Positions 15,600 to 24,508 of a stretch of DNA of 64,000 nucleotides are shown here, piece by piece. The position numbers and the translations under genes are program-made. This DNA comes from Burkholderia sp. L27(2015) (GTDB lineage: Bacteria; Pseudomonadota; Gammaproteobacteria; Burkholderiales; Burkholderiaceae): positions 1-64,000 of the forward strand of contig NZ_LMUX01000017.1 of the NCBI RefSeq assembly GCF_009765705.1. The letters run 5' to 3'. Under the pieces are notes generated by a model. The model was not told the DNA's origin and ran no database searches. It saw only the letters and a list, made by a program, of their open reading frames with translations. Numbering within the stretch: position 1 is the first letter of the stretch; the number at the start of each line of letters is the position of its first letter.

Positions 15600-17485
15600 G
15601 ACAGCGGCAGGAAGCCCGTCGAGAGCCATGGCACGAACGCGATGATCAACAGCGCGATCGCAAGTGCCGCCATATAGCTCCAGACCCGGGCGACGACCCG
15701 ATCGGGCGATACCTTGCCGATGGCGCAGGCAGCGTAAAACCCGACGCCCATTGGCGGCGCGAACAGTCCCATGCCCATCGCGAGTATCACCACCATCGCG
15801 TAATGCACGTCGTTGATGCCTAGCGCCCGAGCGACAGGGAACAGCAAAGGGCCGAACAGCACGATTGCCGGTATGCCTTCGAGTACGCTGCCCAGGATCG
15901 CGAAGGTCACGATCGTGATCAGCAAGAAGCCCTGGGCACCCCCCGGTATGTGCTGCATTGCGCCGACCAACGTAGCGGAAAAACCAGACTGGGTGAGCGC
16001 CCAGGCCATCGCGGTTGCCAGGCCGATGATCAGCAGGATTGCGCCCGATAAGGTGGCGGCGTCGACCAGCATCGGGTAGACGCGCTTGAGGTCGATGCGG
16101 CGCCCGCATAGATGCATGATCAAAGCGACCACGACCGTGTAAGCCACGCCCAAGGTCGACACCTCGGTGGCGGTGGCCGCGCCGTCGATCACCGCGGCAC
16201 GTATCAGCATCGGCAAGGCCAGCGCCGGTAAGGCCGCGACAAACGTGCGTGCGATGGTCTTGAGCGGGGCACGCTTGGCGTCGATGGACGGCTGTTGCCG
16301 CGCACGCCGCCAGCAGACAAAAGCGATGGCCAGCGTGGCGATCACCGCCGGCAGCAAGCCTCCGATGAACAACGCGGAAATCGACACACTACATACCGCG
16401 CCTATGGTGATGAGCACCAGGCTTGGCGGTATCGTCTCGGTCATCGCACCGGTGGACGCCAGCAGCGCAACCAGTTCCTCGGGTTTGGAGCCACGTTTTT
16501 GCATCTCCGGAAAGAGCGCGGGCGCGACCGCCGCCATATCGGCCGCCTTCGAACCGGAAATACCGGACACCAGGAACATCGCGCCCAGCAGCACATACTG
16601 CAGACCGCCTCGCACATGGCCGAGCAGCGACGCCATGAAATCGATCAACGTACGTGCCAGTCCACTCAGTTCGATCAGCGCACCGAGCAGCACGAATAGC
16701 GGCACCGCAAGCAGGATCATATTGGACATGCCTTCGTCCATCCGGCTCACGACGATGCCCAACGGCGCCTGCGTCATCAGCGCGATATACGAGAGCGTGG
16801 CCGTGCCGAACGCGAAGGCGATCGGTATGCCGCCCGCCACGCATGCGCCAACCAGCACTACGAAAAACACGATCAAATTGAAATTGCCGATCGCGAGCAG
16901 TTCGGGCCGTGTCAGCCAGAGCAGGGCGGCGAGCACGGCGACGATCGCCACGCCACCGGTCAACTGCGCGCGGCTCGAATGGCTTGCCATCCGGGCTAGC
17001 GCTGCGATCAACATCAGCACCGCGCCGACCGGCAGCGCAGCCACGCGCAAGCCATCGGGAATCTGCAGCGCCGGCGTGGTGATATCCATCTGCTCGATCG
17101 TATGCTGGGCCGCCGGCACGATCACTAGCGCGACGAACACGCAGACCACCAGCGCGCCTAGCGTTTCCAACCAGACGCGCCAGCGCTGCGGCAAGCGATT
17201 GACCAGCGCGGTCAGGCGCATATGCTCACCACGATGCAACGCCAGTACCGCACCCAACATCGCCAGCCAACTGAAGAGCACGGAGGCGAGCTCGTCGGAC
17301 CAAGTCAACGGGTTATCGAAGACATAGCGCGAAATCACACCGGCCAGCAGGATCAGTGTCTCGGCGACCAGTAGCGCTGCCGCCACCGCACCGACCGCTT
17401 TCATCAGCCACTGCACCACGGTGTCCAGTGCCGTCGCGCCAGCGATGGCGCGCGGTATGGGGGTATCGGTACTGAGCACAGACAT
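15596..17485 (-). CDS. TRAP transporter, fused DctQ-DctM membrane subunit
   Basis: Single 629-residue protein joining the small (DctQ, about residues 15-180, four helices, SRYVFDNPLTWSDELASVLF) and large (DctM, about residues 190-629) membrane subunits of a tripartite ATP-independent periplasmic transporter. DctM features include GGIPIAFAFG, ISGSKAADMAAVAP and PPMGVGFYAACAIGKVSPD. It imports an organic acid by ion-coupled symport with the binding protein encoded just upstream. The ATG at 17485 overlaps the stop of the binding-protein gene by one base (TAATG), so translation is coupled. The substrate is unknown; the adjacent ligase and thiolase suggest a carboxylate degraded as a CoA ester. 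Confidence 0.9.
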   Translation of the reverse strand: MSVLSTDTPIPRAIAGATALDTVVQWLMKAVGAVAAALLVAETLILLAGVISRYVFDNPLTWSDELASVLFSWLAMLGAVLALHRGEHMRLTALVNRLPQRWRVWLETLGALVVCVFVALVIVPAAQHTIEQMDITTPALQIPDGLRVAALPVGAVLMLIAALARMASHSSRAQLTGGVAIVAVLAALLWLTRPELLAIGNFNLIVFFVVLVGACVAGGIPIAFAFGTATLSYIALMTQAPLGIVVSRMDEGMSNMILLAVPLFVLLGALIELSGLARTLIDFMASLLGHVRGGLQYVLLGAMFLVSGISGSKAADMAAVAPALFPEMQKRGSKPEELVALLASTGAMTETIPPSLVLITIGAVCSVSISALFIGGLLPAVIATLAIAFVCWRRARQQPSIDAKRAPLKTIARTFVAALPALALPMLIRAAVIDGAATATEVSTLGVAYTVVVALIMHLCGRRIDLKRVYPMLVDAATLSGAILLIIGLATAMAWALTQSGFSATLVGAMQHIPGGAQGFLLITIVTFAILGSVLEGIPAIVLFGPLLFPVARALGINDVHYAMVVILAMGMGLFAPPMGVGFYAACAIGKVSPDRVVARVWSYMAALAIALLIIAFVPWLSTGFLPLS

Positions 17486-18558
17486 TAGGCTAGCTTCCCG
17501 GTGTATTTCTCCAGCAAAGCCCACGACTCGTCGCCGAATTTTTTATGCCATTCGGTGTAAAAGCCGGCCGCCGTGAGCTGCTGGCGAAACGCTGCGTAGT
17601 CGATCTCGTTGAACTGCATGCCATGCGACTTGAGATCGCTCATCAGCGAGTTGTTGAGCTTGAGCACGTCGGCGCGTTCCTGGACACCGGCGTCATTGAC
17701 CGCGCTGCGCACGATCTGTTGCAGGTCGGCCGGCAGGCGCGCGAACGACTGCTTGTTGGCGAGGAACCAGAAGCCGTCCCACATGTGGTTGGTCAGCGCA
17801 CAGTATTTCTGGACTTCGTAGAGCTTGGCCGTGGCGATAATCGCGAGCGGGTTCTCCTGACCTTCGACGATATGGGTTTGCAGGGCGGAATACACTTCGG
17901 CGAAATTGATGCTGGCGGGCGACGCACCGAAGGCCTTGAACATCGAGGTCCACAAGGGGCTGGTAGGCACCCGCAGTTTCAAGCCCTTCAAATCCTCGGG
18001 TTTGAGGATGGGCTTGGCGCTCGTGGTGGTTTGGCGATAACCGTTGTCCCAGATTTTTTCGAAGGCGAAGACCGTGGTTTTTGCGATCTCGTTGCGGACA
18101 TGCGCACCCAGCTCGCCATCCATGGCAGCCCACACCTGGTCGTAATTTTTGAACGCAAAGCCCAGGCCGCTGATTTGCGCGGCCGGCACCAGCGTGCCGA
18201 GTATCAACGGCGACAACGTGAAATAGTCGATCGCCCCCGAGCGGATCTGCGACAGCATGTCGGTGTCGCTGCCGAGCTGGTTGTTCGGATAGACCTGGAA
18301 ATCGACACGGCCCTTCGATTCGGTGGCGATGCGCGTGGCCATTTCGTGGGCGCGCACATTCATCGGATGAGTGACCGGCAGGTTGTTCGCGTATTTCAGC
18401 GTAAATTCCGCGGCGCGGGCATTCAGGCTTATCAGCCCTGTCGCGCAAACACCAGCAACCCCTGCCGTTTTTAGAAACGTGCGGCGCGACAGTGAACTGG
18501 CGCTGGCGGCGCTGGTGGCTCGGGGGGTGTCGTTGCGACTGTTTTGGCTAAAGCCCAT
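17485..18558 (-). CDS. TRAP transporter solute-binding protein (DctP family)
   Basis: Periplasmic binding protein of 357 residues. The N-terminus has a twin-arginine-type signal (SRRTFLKTAGVAG, then a hydrophobic run ending NARAA). The DctP fold is shown by ANNLPVTHPMNVRAHEMA, YPNNQLGSDTDMLSQIRSGA and LKGLKLRVP, with the conserved ligand-carboxylate Arg in the last. It delivers the substrate to the fused DctQM protein encoded next. The leader carries a sigma-54-type promoter at 18683-18697, so the operon is probably activated rather than constitutive. Confidence 0.9.
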   Translation of the reverse strand: MGFSQNSRNDTPRATSAASASSLSRRTFLKTAGVAGVCATGLISLNARAAEFTLKYANNLPVTHPMNVRAHEMATRIATESKGRVDFQVYPNNQLGSDTDMLSQIRSGAIDYFTLSPLILGTLVPAAQISGLGFAFKNYDQVWAAMDGELGAHVRNEIAKTTVFAFEKIWDNGYRQTTTSAKPILKPEDLKGLKLRVPTSPLWTSMFKAFGASPASINFAEVYSALQTHIVEGQENPLAIIATAKLYEVQKYCALTNHMWDGFWFLANKQSFARLPADLQQIVRSAVNDAGVQERADVLKLNNSLMSDLKSHGMQFNEIDYAAFRQQLTAAGFYTEWHKKFGDESWALLEKYTGKLA

Positions 18559-18682
18559 CGTGATCTCCTGATTTTTATGGATGCATGCGCAAGGACATGC
18601 ATGAGGACGTGCGCCTCGTCGTTATGGTTTGCTGTCGTTTGCCGCGCTGTGTCGTCATGTGTCGTGACAGCACTTTCGATGA

Positions 18683-18697
18683 GCAAGTTGAATGCCA
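18683..18697 (-). promoter_or_regulatory. Candidate sigma-54 promoter of the TRAP operon
   Basis: On the minus strand the sequence reads TGGCATTCAACTTGC, matching TGGCAC-N5-TTGC at all bases but one with exact GG/GC spacing. Transcription would start near 18671 and give a leader of about 113 bases. It mirrors a second such promoter firing the other way at 19070. Confidence 0.65.
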
Positions 18698-18824
18698 AAG
18701 TGCGTGATTTGGCCTTGGGGGTTTTCCCTGCTCGGCGCGTGCAGCCAGCGCGTGCGAGGGTTTGCGTGCATGCGAAGTGCTGCAACGCGACGCCGACGTG
18801 GCGAATGCGCGCGCTTTGCTGCGG

Positions 18825-18907
18825 TGCGACACAGCGCGCGCAGCTTCACATGTGTCGCATGACCAACAAGCCCGATGAACAGGTGTCTAGTGTTATGCGA
18901 CACATGT
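18825..18907. promoter_or_regulatory. Candidate activator-binding region between two divergent sigma-54 promoters
   Basis: Contains the perfect 13-bp inverted repeat ACATGTGTCGCAT (18848-18860) and ATGCGACACATGT (18895-18907), plus a third half-site TGCGACACA (18825-18833), itself an inverted repeat with the middle copy. Two further TGTGTCG copies occur at 18648 and 18658. The region lies about 130-210 bp upstream of the minus-strand promoter and 160-250 bp upstream of the plus-strand promoter, where sigma-54 activators bind. Confidence 0.6.
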
Positions 18908-19069
18908 ACGTAGGGTCAGTGTGTCCAGTTCGCGTCTTTTGCCCTATGATCGAATTTCGAATCGAGCGAGCGGCAACTTAGGCAGCACGCCTGTAGCGTC
19001 GATGTGCCGTGGTGTTGCACGACTTGCAGGTCCGGCAGACCTGGCCGATCCGGTGACGGCGGCCGCGGC

Positions 19070-19084
19070 TGGCACTGCTCTTGC
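19070..19084 (+). promoter_or_regulatory. Candidate sigma-54 promoter of the thiolase-ligase operon
   Basis: TGGCACTGCTCTTGC matches the consensus TGGCAC-N5-TTGC perfectly, with correct GG/GC spacing. The predicted start near 19096 leaves a 23-base leader to the ATG at 19119, which has its own GGAG. This also supports the choice of that ATG over longer upstream readings of the frame. Confidence 0.72.
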
Positions 19085-19118
19085 TCATACCCCTGCATAC
19101 CTCACGATGGAGTACGCA

Positions 19119-20288
19119 ATGTCTGAACCCTGCATAACCGGCTGGAGCCACACGAAATTCGGCAAACTGGACAATATTGAACCCGAGGAGCTGATTGGCC
19201 AGGTCGCGCGCGCAGCGCTAGAACATGCGGGCGTAGATCCCTGCGAAATCGATTCGGTCCATGTCGGCATGTTCAACGGCGGATTCGTCTATCAGGATTT
19301 TCCTTCGACACTGGTGTTCAACTCGATACCGGAACTGCGCTTCGCTTCGACGGTGCGCTGCGAGAACGCGTGCGCGACCGGGTCCGCCGCGATCTATTCG
19401 GCACTCGACGCGATTCGCTCCGGCCGCACCCAACGCGCGTTGGTGATTGGCGTCGAAAAGATGACGGGCCTGCCCACTGCGGAAGTGGGCGACATCCTGC
19501 TCAAGTGTTCGTACGCGAAAGAAGAAGCGGGCATACCCGGTGGCTTCGCCGGCGTATTCGGTGAAATCGCCAAGGCTTATTTCGAACGCTATGGCGATCA
19601 GTCCGACGCGCTTGCCGCGATCGCCGCGAAGAATCACAAGAACGGCGTGAGCAACCCGTACGCCCATATGCAGCGCGATTTCGGCTTCGATTTCTGCCGC
19701 ACGCCTTCGGAGAAAAATCCATTCGTGGCCGGCCCGCTCAAGCGCACCGACTGCTCGTTGGTGTCGGACGGCGCGGCCGCGCTGGTTATCACCACCGAGG
19801 ATCTCGCGCGCAGCGCACCGCAGGCCATCCGCTTTCGCGCCACCGCGCAGGTCAGCGATTATTTGCCGCTGTCCAAGCGCGATCCGATTGCGTTTGAAGG
19901 CGGCACGCGCGCGTGGGCAAAGGCGCTCGCGCAAGCGAACTTGAAATTGCACGACCTGTCGTTTGTCGAAACGCACGATTGCTTCACGATTGCCGAATTG
20001 ATCGAATACGAAGCGATGGGCTTGGCCGATCGCGGACAGGGCGCACGCGTGATACTGGACGGTGTCAGCGCCCGCGATGGCGCGCTGCCGATCAACCCGT
20101 CGGGCGGCTTGAAAAGCAAGGGTCATCCGATCGGCGCTACCGGTGTTTCGATGCACGTGATGGCGGCCATGCAACTTTCGGGGCAGGCCGGCACGATGCA
20201 ACTGCCTAAAGCGCAATTGGGCGGCGTCTTCAACATGGGTGGCGCGGCGGTAAGCAATTACGTCAGCATTCTGGAAGCGCTGCGTTAG
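19119..20288 (+). CDS. Acyl-CoA thiolase of the SCP-x type
   Basis: Thiolase-family enzyme of 389 residues that probably cleaves a 3-oxoacyl-CoA with CoA. The nucleophilic Cys lies in ENACATGSAAI; HDCF (in SFVETHDCFTIAELIEYE) replaces the NEAF motif of classical thiolases and supplies the second Cys; GGLKSKGHPIGATG holds the active-site His. The C-terminus reads VFNMGGAAV without the CGGG Cys of classical thiolases. All this fits the SCP2/SCP-x thiolase branch, often active on branched or bulky acyl chains. GGAG supports the ATG. It forms an operon with the ligase gene 64 bp downstream. Confidence 0.87.
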   Translation: MSEPCITGWSHTKFGKLDNIEPEELIGQVARAALEHAGVDPCEIDSVHVGMFNGGFVYQDFPSTLVFNSIPELRFASTVRCENACATGSAAIYSALDAIRSGRTQRALVIGVEKMTGLPTAEVGDILLKCSYAKEEAGIPGGFAGVFGEIAKAYFERYGDQSDALAAIAAKNHKNGVSNPYAHMQRDFGFDFCRTPSEKNPFVAGPLKRTDCSLVSDGAAALVITTEDLARSAPQAIRFRATAQVSDYLPLSKRDPIAFEGGTRAWAKALAQANLKLHDLSFVETHDCFTIAELIEYEAMGLADRGQGARVILDGVSARDGALPINPSGGLKSKGHPIGATGVSMHVMAAMQLSGQAGTMQLPKAQLGGVFNMGGAAVSNYVSILEALR

Positions 20289-20352
20289 GCGGCGCGACGC
20301 CCGATGCCGTTCCGACCGTAACGATTACAGAAAACGTAGAAGAGACATAGCC

Positions 20353-21918
20353 ATGCTGACCCAAGTCATGAACCTCGGCAATCTGCTTACCGAGGTCGCG
20401 CGCCGGCATCCCGACGAACCGGGTTTGATCATCGGCGACACCGTGCACACCTGGCGCGCGATCAATACCCGTGTCGACGCGCTCGCGCACGCCTTGCGCG
20501 AACGCGGCATCGGTCACGGCGACAAGATCCTCGTGCATTCGCGCAATAACCTGCCGATGTTCGAGAGCGCCTGGGTAGCATTCAAGCTCGGTGCAGTGTG
20601 GGTGCCGACCAATGTGCGCATGACGCCGACTGAAGTTGCCTATCTCGGAGAGTCGAGCGGCGCAAAAGTGATGATTTACGACACCGGCTACGCCGCCTAT
20701 GTCGATGCGGTGCAGGCCGGGGGTCTGCTCGAACACGTCGTGGCCATGACGGCACCGCGCGACGGCGAACTCGATTTTGAAGCGCTGGCGACGGGGCCGG
20801 CGACGGTTTTTGATGCGGCCGCGGTCGATCGAGACGATCCCATCTGGTTTTTTTATACCTCAGGCACGACGGGCCATCCGAAGGCCGGCATGCTCACGCA
20901 TGGCCAGTTCGCGTTCGTGATCAATAACCATCTGGCCGATCTGATGCCGGGCCTGACGTATCGCTCGCGTTCGCTCGCGGTCGCGCCGTTGTCGCACGGT
21001 GCCGGCATTCATGCGGTGATCAATGCGGCGCGCGGCGCGGCCACGATTTTGCCACTCTCGGACAAGCTGGATCCACAAGAGGTCTGGCAATTGGTGGAGC
21101 GGCACCGCGTCGACAACATGTTCACGGTGCCTACCATCGTCAAGATGCTCACCGAGGATCCCGCGGTCGATCGCTATGATCACAGCTCGCTGCGTTTCGT
21201 CATCTACGCAGGCGCACCGATGTACCGCGCCGACCAATGTCATGCGCTCAAGAAGCTGGGCCAGGTGCTGGTGCAGTATTACGGACTGGGCGAGGTGACC
21301 GGCAATATCACGGTGCTGCCGGCATGGCTGCATACCGCCGACGATAACGCGCCCAACGCTCGCGTGGGCACCTGCGGCTATGCGCGCACCGGCATGGAAA
21401 TCGCCATTCTCGACGCCGATGGGCAGTGCCAGAAACCGTTTGCGACCGGCGAGATCTGCGTGCGAGGACCGGCCGTTTTTATCGGGTATTACAACAATCC
21501 CGAAGCGAACCAGAAGAGTTTCAAACATGGCTGGTTTCATACGGGCGACCTGGGGCATCTCGATGAGGAGGGTTTTCTGTATATCACCGGGCGGGCCTCC
21601 GATATGTATATTTCGGGCGGCTCCAATGTCTATCCGCGGGAAATCGAAGAGGCTTTGTTGAAACACCCGGCCGTTCATGAAGTGGCGGTGCTGGGCATGC
21701 CGGATGCGAAATGGGGTGAGAGCGGTGTGGCCGTGGTGGTCTGCAAGCCGGGGCAAAGCGTGGATGCGCAAGCGCTGCTGGCGCATATCGAGCCGTGCAT
21801 CGCCAAATACAAATGGCCCCGGCAATTCCTGTTCTGGGATTCGCTGCCCAAGTCCGGCTACGGGAAGATCGTGAAGAAAACCATACGCGCGATGTTGGAG
21901 CAGGAGCAAACGGTTTGA
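20353..21918 (+). CDS. Acyl-CoA synthetase (AMP-forming), substrate unknown
   Basis: Adenylate-forming ligase of 521 residues that activates a carboxylic acid to its CoA thioester with ATP. The P-loop-like motif is YTSGTTGHPKAGMLTH (about 174-189), followed by YYGLGEVTGN, the ribose-binding Asp in HTGDLGHLDEEGFLYITGR, the hinge GRASDMYISGG, and the catalytic Lys near the C-terminus (PKSGYGKIVKK). It would activate the acid brought in by the TRAP transporter. A long-chain fatty-acid label would be by homology only; TRAP import argues for a smaller soluble acid. Confidence 0.88.
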   Translation: MLTQVMNLGNLLTEVARRHPDEPGLIIGDTVHTWRAINTRVDALAHALRERGIGHGDKILVHSRNNLPMFESAWVAFKLGAVWVPTNVRMTPTEVAYLGESSGAKVMIYDTGYAAYVDAVQAGGLLEHVVAMTAPRDGELDFEALATGPATVFDAAAVDRDDPIWFFYTSGTTGHPKAGMLTHGQFAFVINNHLADLMPGLTYRSRSLAVAPLSHGAGIHAVINAARGAATILPLSDKLDPQEVWQLVERHRVDNMFTVPTIVKMLTEDPAVDRYDHSSLRFVIYAGAPMYRADQCHALKKLGQVLVQYYGLGEVTGNITVLPAWLHTADDNAPNARVGTCGYARTGMEIAILDADGQCQKPFATGEICVRGPAVFIGYYNNPEANQKSFKHGWFHTGDLGHLDEEGFLYITGRASDMYISGGSNVYPREIEEALLKHPAVHEVAVLGMPDAKWGESGVAVVVCKPGQSVDAQALLAHIEPCIAKYKWPRQFLFWDSLPKSGYGKIVKKTIRAMLEQEQTV

Positions 21919-22054
21919 TCGTTAGCGTCGGATTCTGAGGTGCGTCGCGCTGGCTAAAAATGGAGCGCTTCGGCGTGAGATCGCAGGCCCTGGCTTGAAA
22001 TGGAGCGCCCCAGCTTACGACGGAACGCCTCCCGCTCGCTAGACGAGCGCTACC

Positions 22055-23224
22055 TTAGTGGATGCGCCTGAGCGCGGGGTGCGTTTCCACGCCATGGGGA
22101 GCCGCCCGGGGGCTTGGCATATCGCTGGCCGATATCAGGTCACGGCCCATGTCGCGCACATGAGGGATGTCGAATTGCTTGAGCTTGCGATACAGCGACG
22201 CTCGACACATGCCCAGGCGACGCGCGGCAGCCGAGATATTCCAGCGGCTTTCCGCCAAGACGCGTATCAAGGTGTTGCGTTCCTCGCGCTGCTCGTGTGC
22301 GGCTGGCGCGCTCTGGATAAACGCATCGTTGGAACTGCCCGCGTGCACGTAGGGTAGCGGCGTTGCCGGTTGCGCCACGGTGACCGAGGTACGCGGCTTT
22401 TGCGTGATCTGGGCGGGCAAGTCGGCTAGCGTAACGGTGTCGCCGTTTTTCACCGCGCAGGCGTAGCGTAAAGCGGCACGCATCTGCCGCAGGTTGCCGG
22501 GCCACGTATAGGTCATCAACAAGTCGAGCGCGTCGGCGCAAAGCGTGTCGTCCAGCGTGCGGCCCGGCATCTCCTCGGTCAGCATGCTTTGCAGCAGCCA
22601 GGCACGGTCGTCGCGTTCGCGCAGAGCCGGCAATTCCAACACGCCGACCGCGATCCGGTAATACAAATCCTCGCGGAATTCGCCACGCTCCACGCGTTGG
22701 GCCAGGTCCTGATGCGTGGCGCAGATCAGTTGCACGTCCACCGCGATCGGTTGCGCGGCGCCGATCGGCGTGACTTCGCCTTCCGAGAGCACACGCAGTA
22801 GACGCGTTTGTTGCGCGGCCGGCATATCGCCCACTTCGTCGAGAAACAAGGTGCCTCGATCGGCCAGCACGACCTTGCCCTTCATGCCGCCAGGTAGTGC
22901 GCCCGAAAATGCGCCACGTTGATAGCCGAACAGCTCGCTTTCAACCAGGTTGTCCGGAATGGATGCGCAATTGAGCGCAATCAGCGCCGCGCGCCGCCGA
23001 CGGCTGTACTTGTGTAACGCACGTGCCAGATATTCCTTGCCGGTGCCCGTCTCGCCGAGCAGCAGCAGCGGCAACTGGCGATCGATCAGTCGACGAGCAC
23101 GCTCCAACAGGGTGTGCATCGAAGAACGAGGGCCGCATAAGTGGTCTAGCGGTAGATAGGGAGTCAGGCTTACTCCGGGGCTTGCTCCTGAAAGCGGGCA
23201 TTCCTGCGCGTCGTGGGCGGTCAT
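22055..23224 (-). CDS. Sigma-54 activator lacking an N-terminal sensory domain (AcoR-like core)
   Basis: Enhancer-binding protein of 389 residues made only of the AAA+ motor and a Fis-type helix-turn-helix. Walker A is GETGTGKE (57-64), the sigma-54 loop GAFSGA (104-109, Ser for Thr), Walker B GTLFLDEVGDMP, the arginine-finger region FREDLYYRI, sensor II YTWPGNLRQM, and the HTH SRWNISAAARRLGMCRASLY. The AAA+ part resembles AcoR proteins, which carry about 300 more N-terminal residues including a GAF domain. Here the LysR gene starts 163 bp upstream, leaving no room for one. It is the likely activator of the three sigma-54 promoters in this island. Confidence 0.88.
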   Translation of the reverse strand: MTAHDAQECPLSGASPGVSLTPYLPLDHLCGPRSSMHTLLERARRLIDRQLPLLLLGETGTGKEYLARALHKYSRRRRAALIALNCASIPDNLVESELFGYQRGAFSGALPGGMKGKVVLADRGTLFLDEVGDMPAAQQTRLLRVLSEGEVTPIGAAQPIAVDVQLICATHQDLAQRVERGEFREDLYYRIAVGVLELPALRERDDRAWLLQSMLTEEMPGRTLDDTLCADALDLLMTYTWPGNLRQMRAALRYACAVKNGDTVTLADLPAQITQKPRTSVTVAQPATPLPYVHAGSSNDAFIQSAPAAHEQREERNTLIRVLAESRWNISAAARRLGMCRASLYRKLKQFDIPHVRDMGRDLISASDMPSPRAAPHGVETHPALRRIH

Positions 23225-23355
23225 GGCTTGTCTCTTTTATAGGCAATTATATTGAGCTGCTCCGGTCCGCTTGTGGCGAGGGGCGCTCTCAGCGAAGCAT
23301 CTTGATGGCTTCAACTTCGAGAATAAGGCGATTCATTGATGACTTCCAATACAAT

Positions 23356-23372
23356 ATTAGGCATCGAATAAT
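23356..23372. promoter_or_regulatory. Candidate LysR box before the island's LysR gene
   Basis: ATTA-N9-TAAT palindrome 15 bp before the LysR ATG, with T-N11-A geometry, in the divergent region between the LysR gene and the sigma-54 activator gene. It could allow autoregulation and control of the activator. The arms are short, so the call is tentative. Confidence 0.4.
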
Positions 23373-23387
23373 ACCCGTGAGGTATCA

Positions 23388-24305
23388 ATGATAGAACTCA
23401 GGCATTTTCGCTATTTCACTGTATTGGCCGAAACGCTGCATTACGGACGCGCGGCCGAGATTCTGCACATCTCGCAACCGCCGTTGTCGCGCCTGATCGT
23501 GGCGCTGGAAGAAGAGCTGGGCGTGGTGCTGTTCGAGCGTACCCGGCGCAGCGTGCGTTTGTCGGCGGCTGGCGAGCGTTTTTATCAAGACGCGAAGGGG
23601 ATCCTGACCGCTGTCGAGCGGGCGCGTGGCAACGCGCGCTCAGCCAGCTTGGGCGAAGAAGGGGCGTTGTCGGTGGGGTTCATGTACGCGGCTGCGTATA
23701 GCGTGTTGCCGCCGTTGACCCGTGCCTACGCGTCGGCATTTCCGCGCGTGGACATGAAATTGGGAGAAACCATACCGACCTTGCTGCTGGAAGACATACG
23801 CAACGGCAAAACCGACGTCGGCATCATGTATCCCCCTGATGTGCTGGACGGTCTGGAAAGCCGGCAGGTATTTCGCGAACCGCTGGTCGCCGTGCTGCCC
23901 GCCGATCATGCGTTGGCCGGCGCGGCTTCGATTGCGGTGCGGGATCTGGGCGATGAATCGTTCATCATTTCGCCACGTGTGGCCTCGACCTTTATCTACG
24001 ACACGATAGTCAGTTACTGCCGACGTGCCGGCTTTGCACCGCGCATTCGTCTGGAGACGAATTTTCAGCAAACCATTATCAATCTGGTTGGGCAAGGGCT
24101 GGGGGTGGCGCTCGTGCATCGTTCGATGCAAAGCACTCATGCCGACAACGTGCGTTTCGTGCCGCTCAAGGCGCCGCCGTTCGTGGACGTGTTCGTGGTC
24201 TGGAGCCGCGATAACTTCAACCCGTGCGTAGAGCACTTTGTGACGACCGCCGCCTCGGTTTGGGCGCGCGAGCATGACGAAATCAGCGATCGGCCGCTTC
24301 GTTAG
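23388..24305 (+). CDS. LysR-family regulator of the catabolic island
   Basis: LysR-type regulator of 305 residues. The helix-turn-helix is HYGRAAEILHISQPPLSRLI (about 18-37); the effector domain has GALSVGFMYAAAYSVLPPL and a C-terminal GQGLGVALVHRSMQ. GAGG stands before the ATG. It is divergent from the GAF-less sigma-54 activator gene and upstream of the PPC-gene pair. A plausible role is to sense the catabolic substrate and set the level of the activator, which has no sensor of its own. That link is inferred from arrangement only. Confidence 0.87.
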   Translation: MIELRHFRYFTVLAETLHYGRAAEILHISQPPLSRLIVALEEELGVVLFERTRRSVRLSAAGERFYQDAKGILTAVERARGNARSASLGEEGALSVGFMYAAAYSVLPPLTRAYASAFPRVDMKLGETIPTLLLEDIRNGKTDVGIMYPPDVLDGLESRQVFREPLVAVLPADHALAGAASIAVRDLGDESFIISPRVASTFIYDTIVSYCRRAGFAPRIRLETNFQQTIINLVGQGLGVALVHRSMQSTHADNVRFVPLKAPPFVDVFVVWSRDNFNPCVEHFVTTAASVWAREHDEISDRPLR

Positions 24306-24325
24306 GCTTCGTTAGGCTTTGTTAG
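24301..24325. repeat. 10-bp tandem repeat containing the LysR stop codon
   Basis: Units GTTAGGCTTC, GTTAGGCTTT and a partial GTTAG start at 24301. The first unit supplies the TAG stop codon (24303-24305), so the duplication extends from the gene end. Confidence 0.8.
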
Positions 24326-24378
24326 CGCTGGGATGAGTCTGCCTGCGCGCGGGTTCGTCACGCTGGGCGAGGGTGTTA

Positions 24379-24403
24379 CACCTGTCGCTGCTTGCGACAG
24401 GTG
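24379..24403. promoter_or_regulatory. Perfect inverted repeat, candidate sigma-54 activator site
   Basis: Ten-base arms CACCTGTCGC and GCGACAGGTG separated by TGCTT, centred about 120 bp upstream of the -24 element at 24509. It shares the TGTCGC/GCGACA half-site with the repeats at 18825-18907. No T-tract follows, so it is unlikely to be a terminator for the preceding LysR gene. Confidence 0.6.
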
Positions 24404-24508
24404 CACGCCGGCAACGGTCCGCTGACCGTCTCCGAGTCAAACCCGGGACGAGCCCTCACGGCATACCCATCGGGCTTTCTCGCCGCGGCCATACCCGGAC
24501 ACCCAAGG

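Noticed and set aside
16167-17327. 386-codon plus-strand frame opposite the TRAP permease
   Set aside because: Antisense of a membrane protein gene; Ser/Ala/Thr-rich shadow without motifs.
24379-24403. Terminator for the LysR gene
   Set aside because: The stem is strong, but no T-tract follows and it shares its half-site with repeats near the other sigma-54 promoters, so an operator is more likely.
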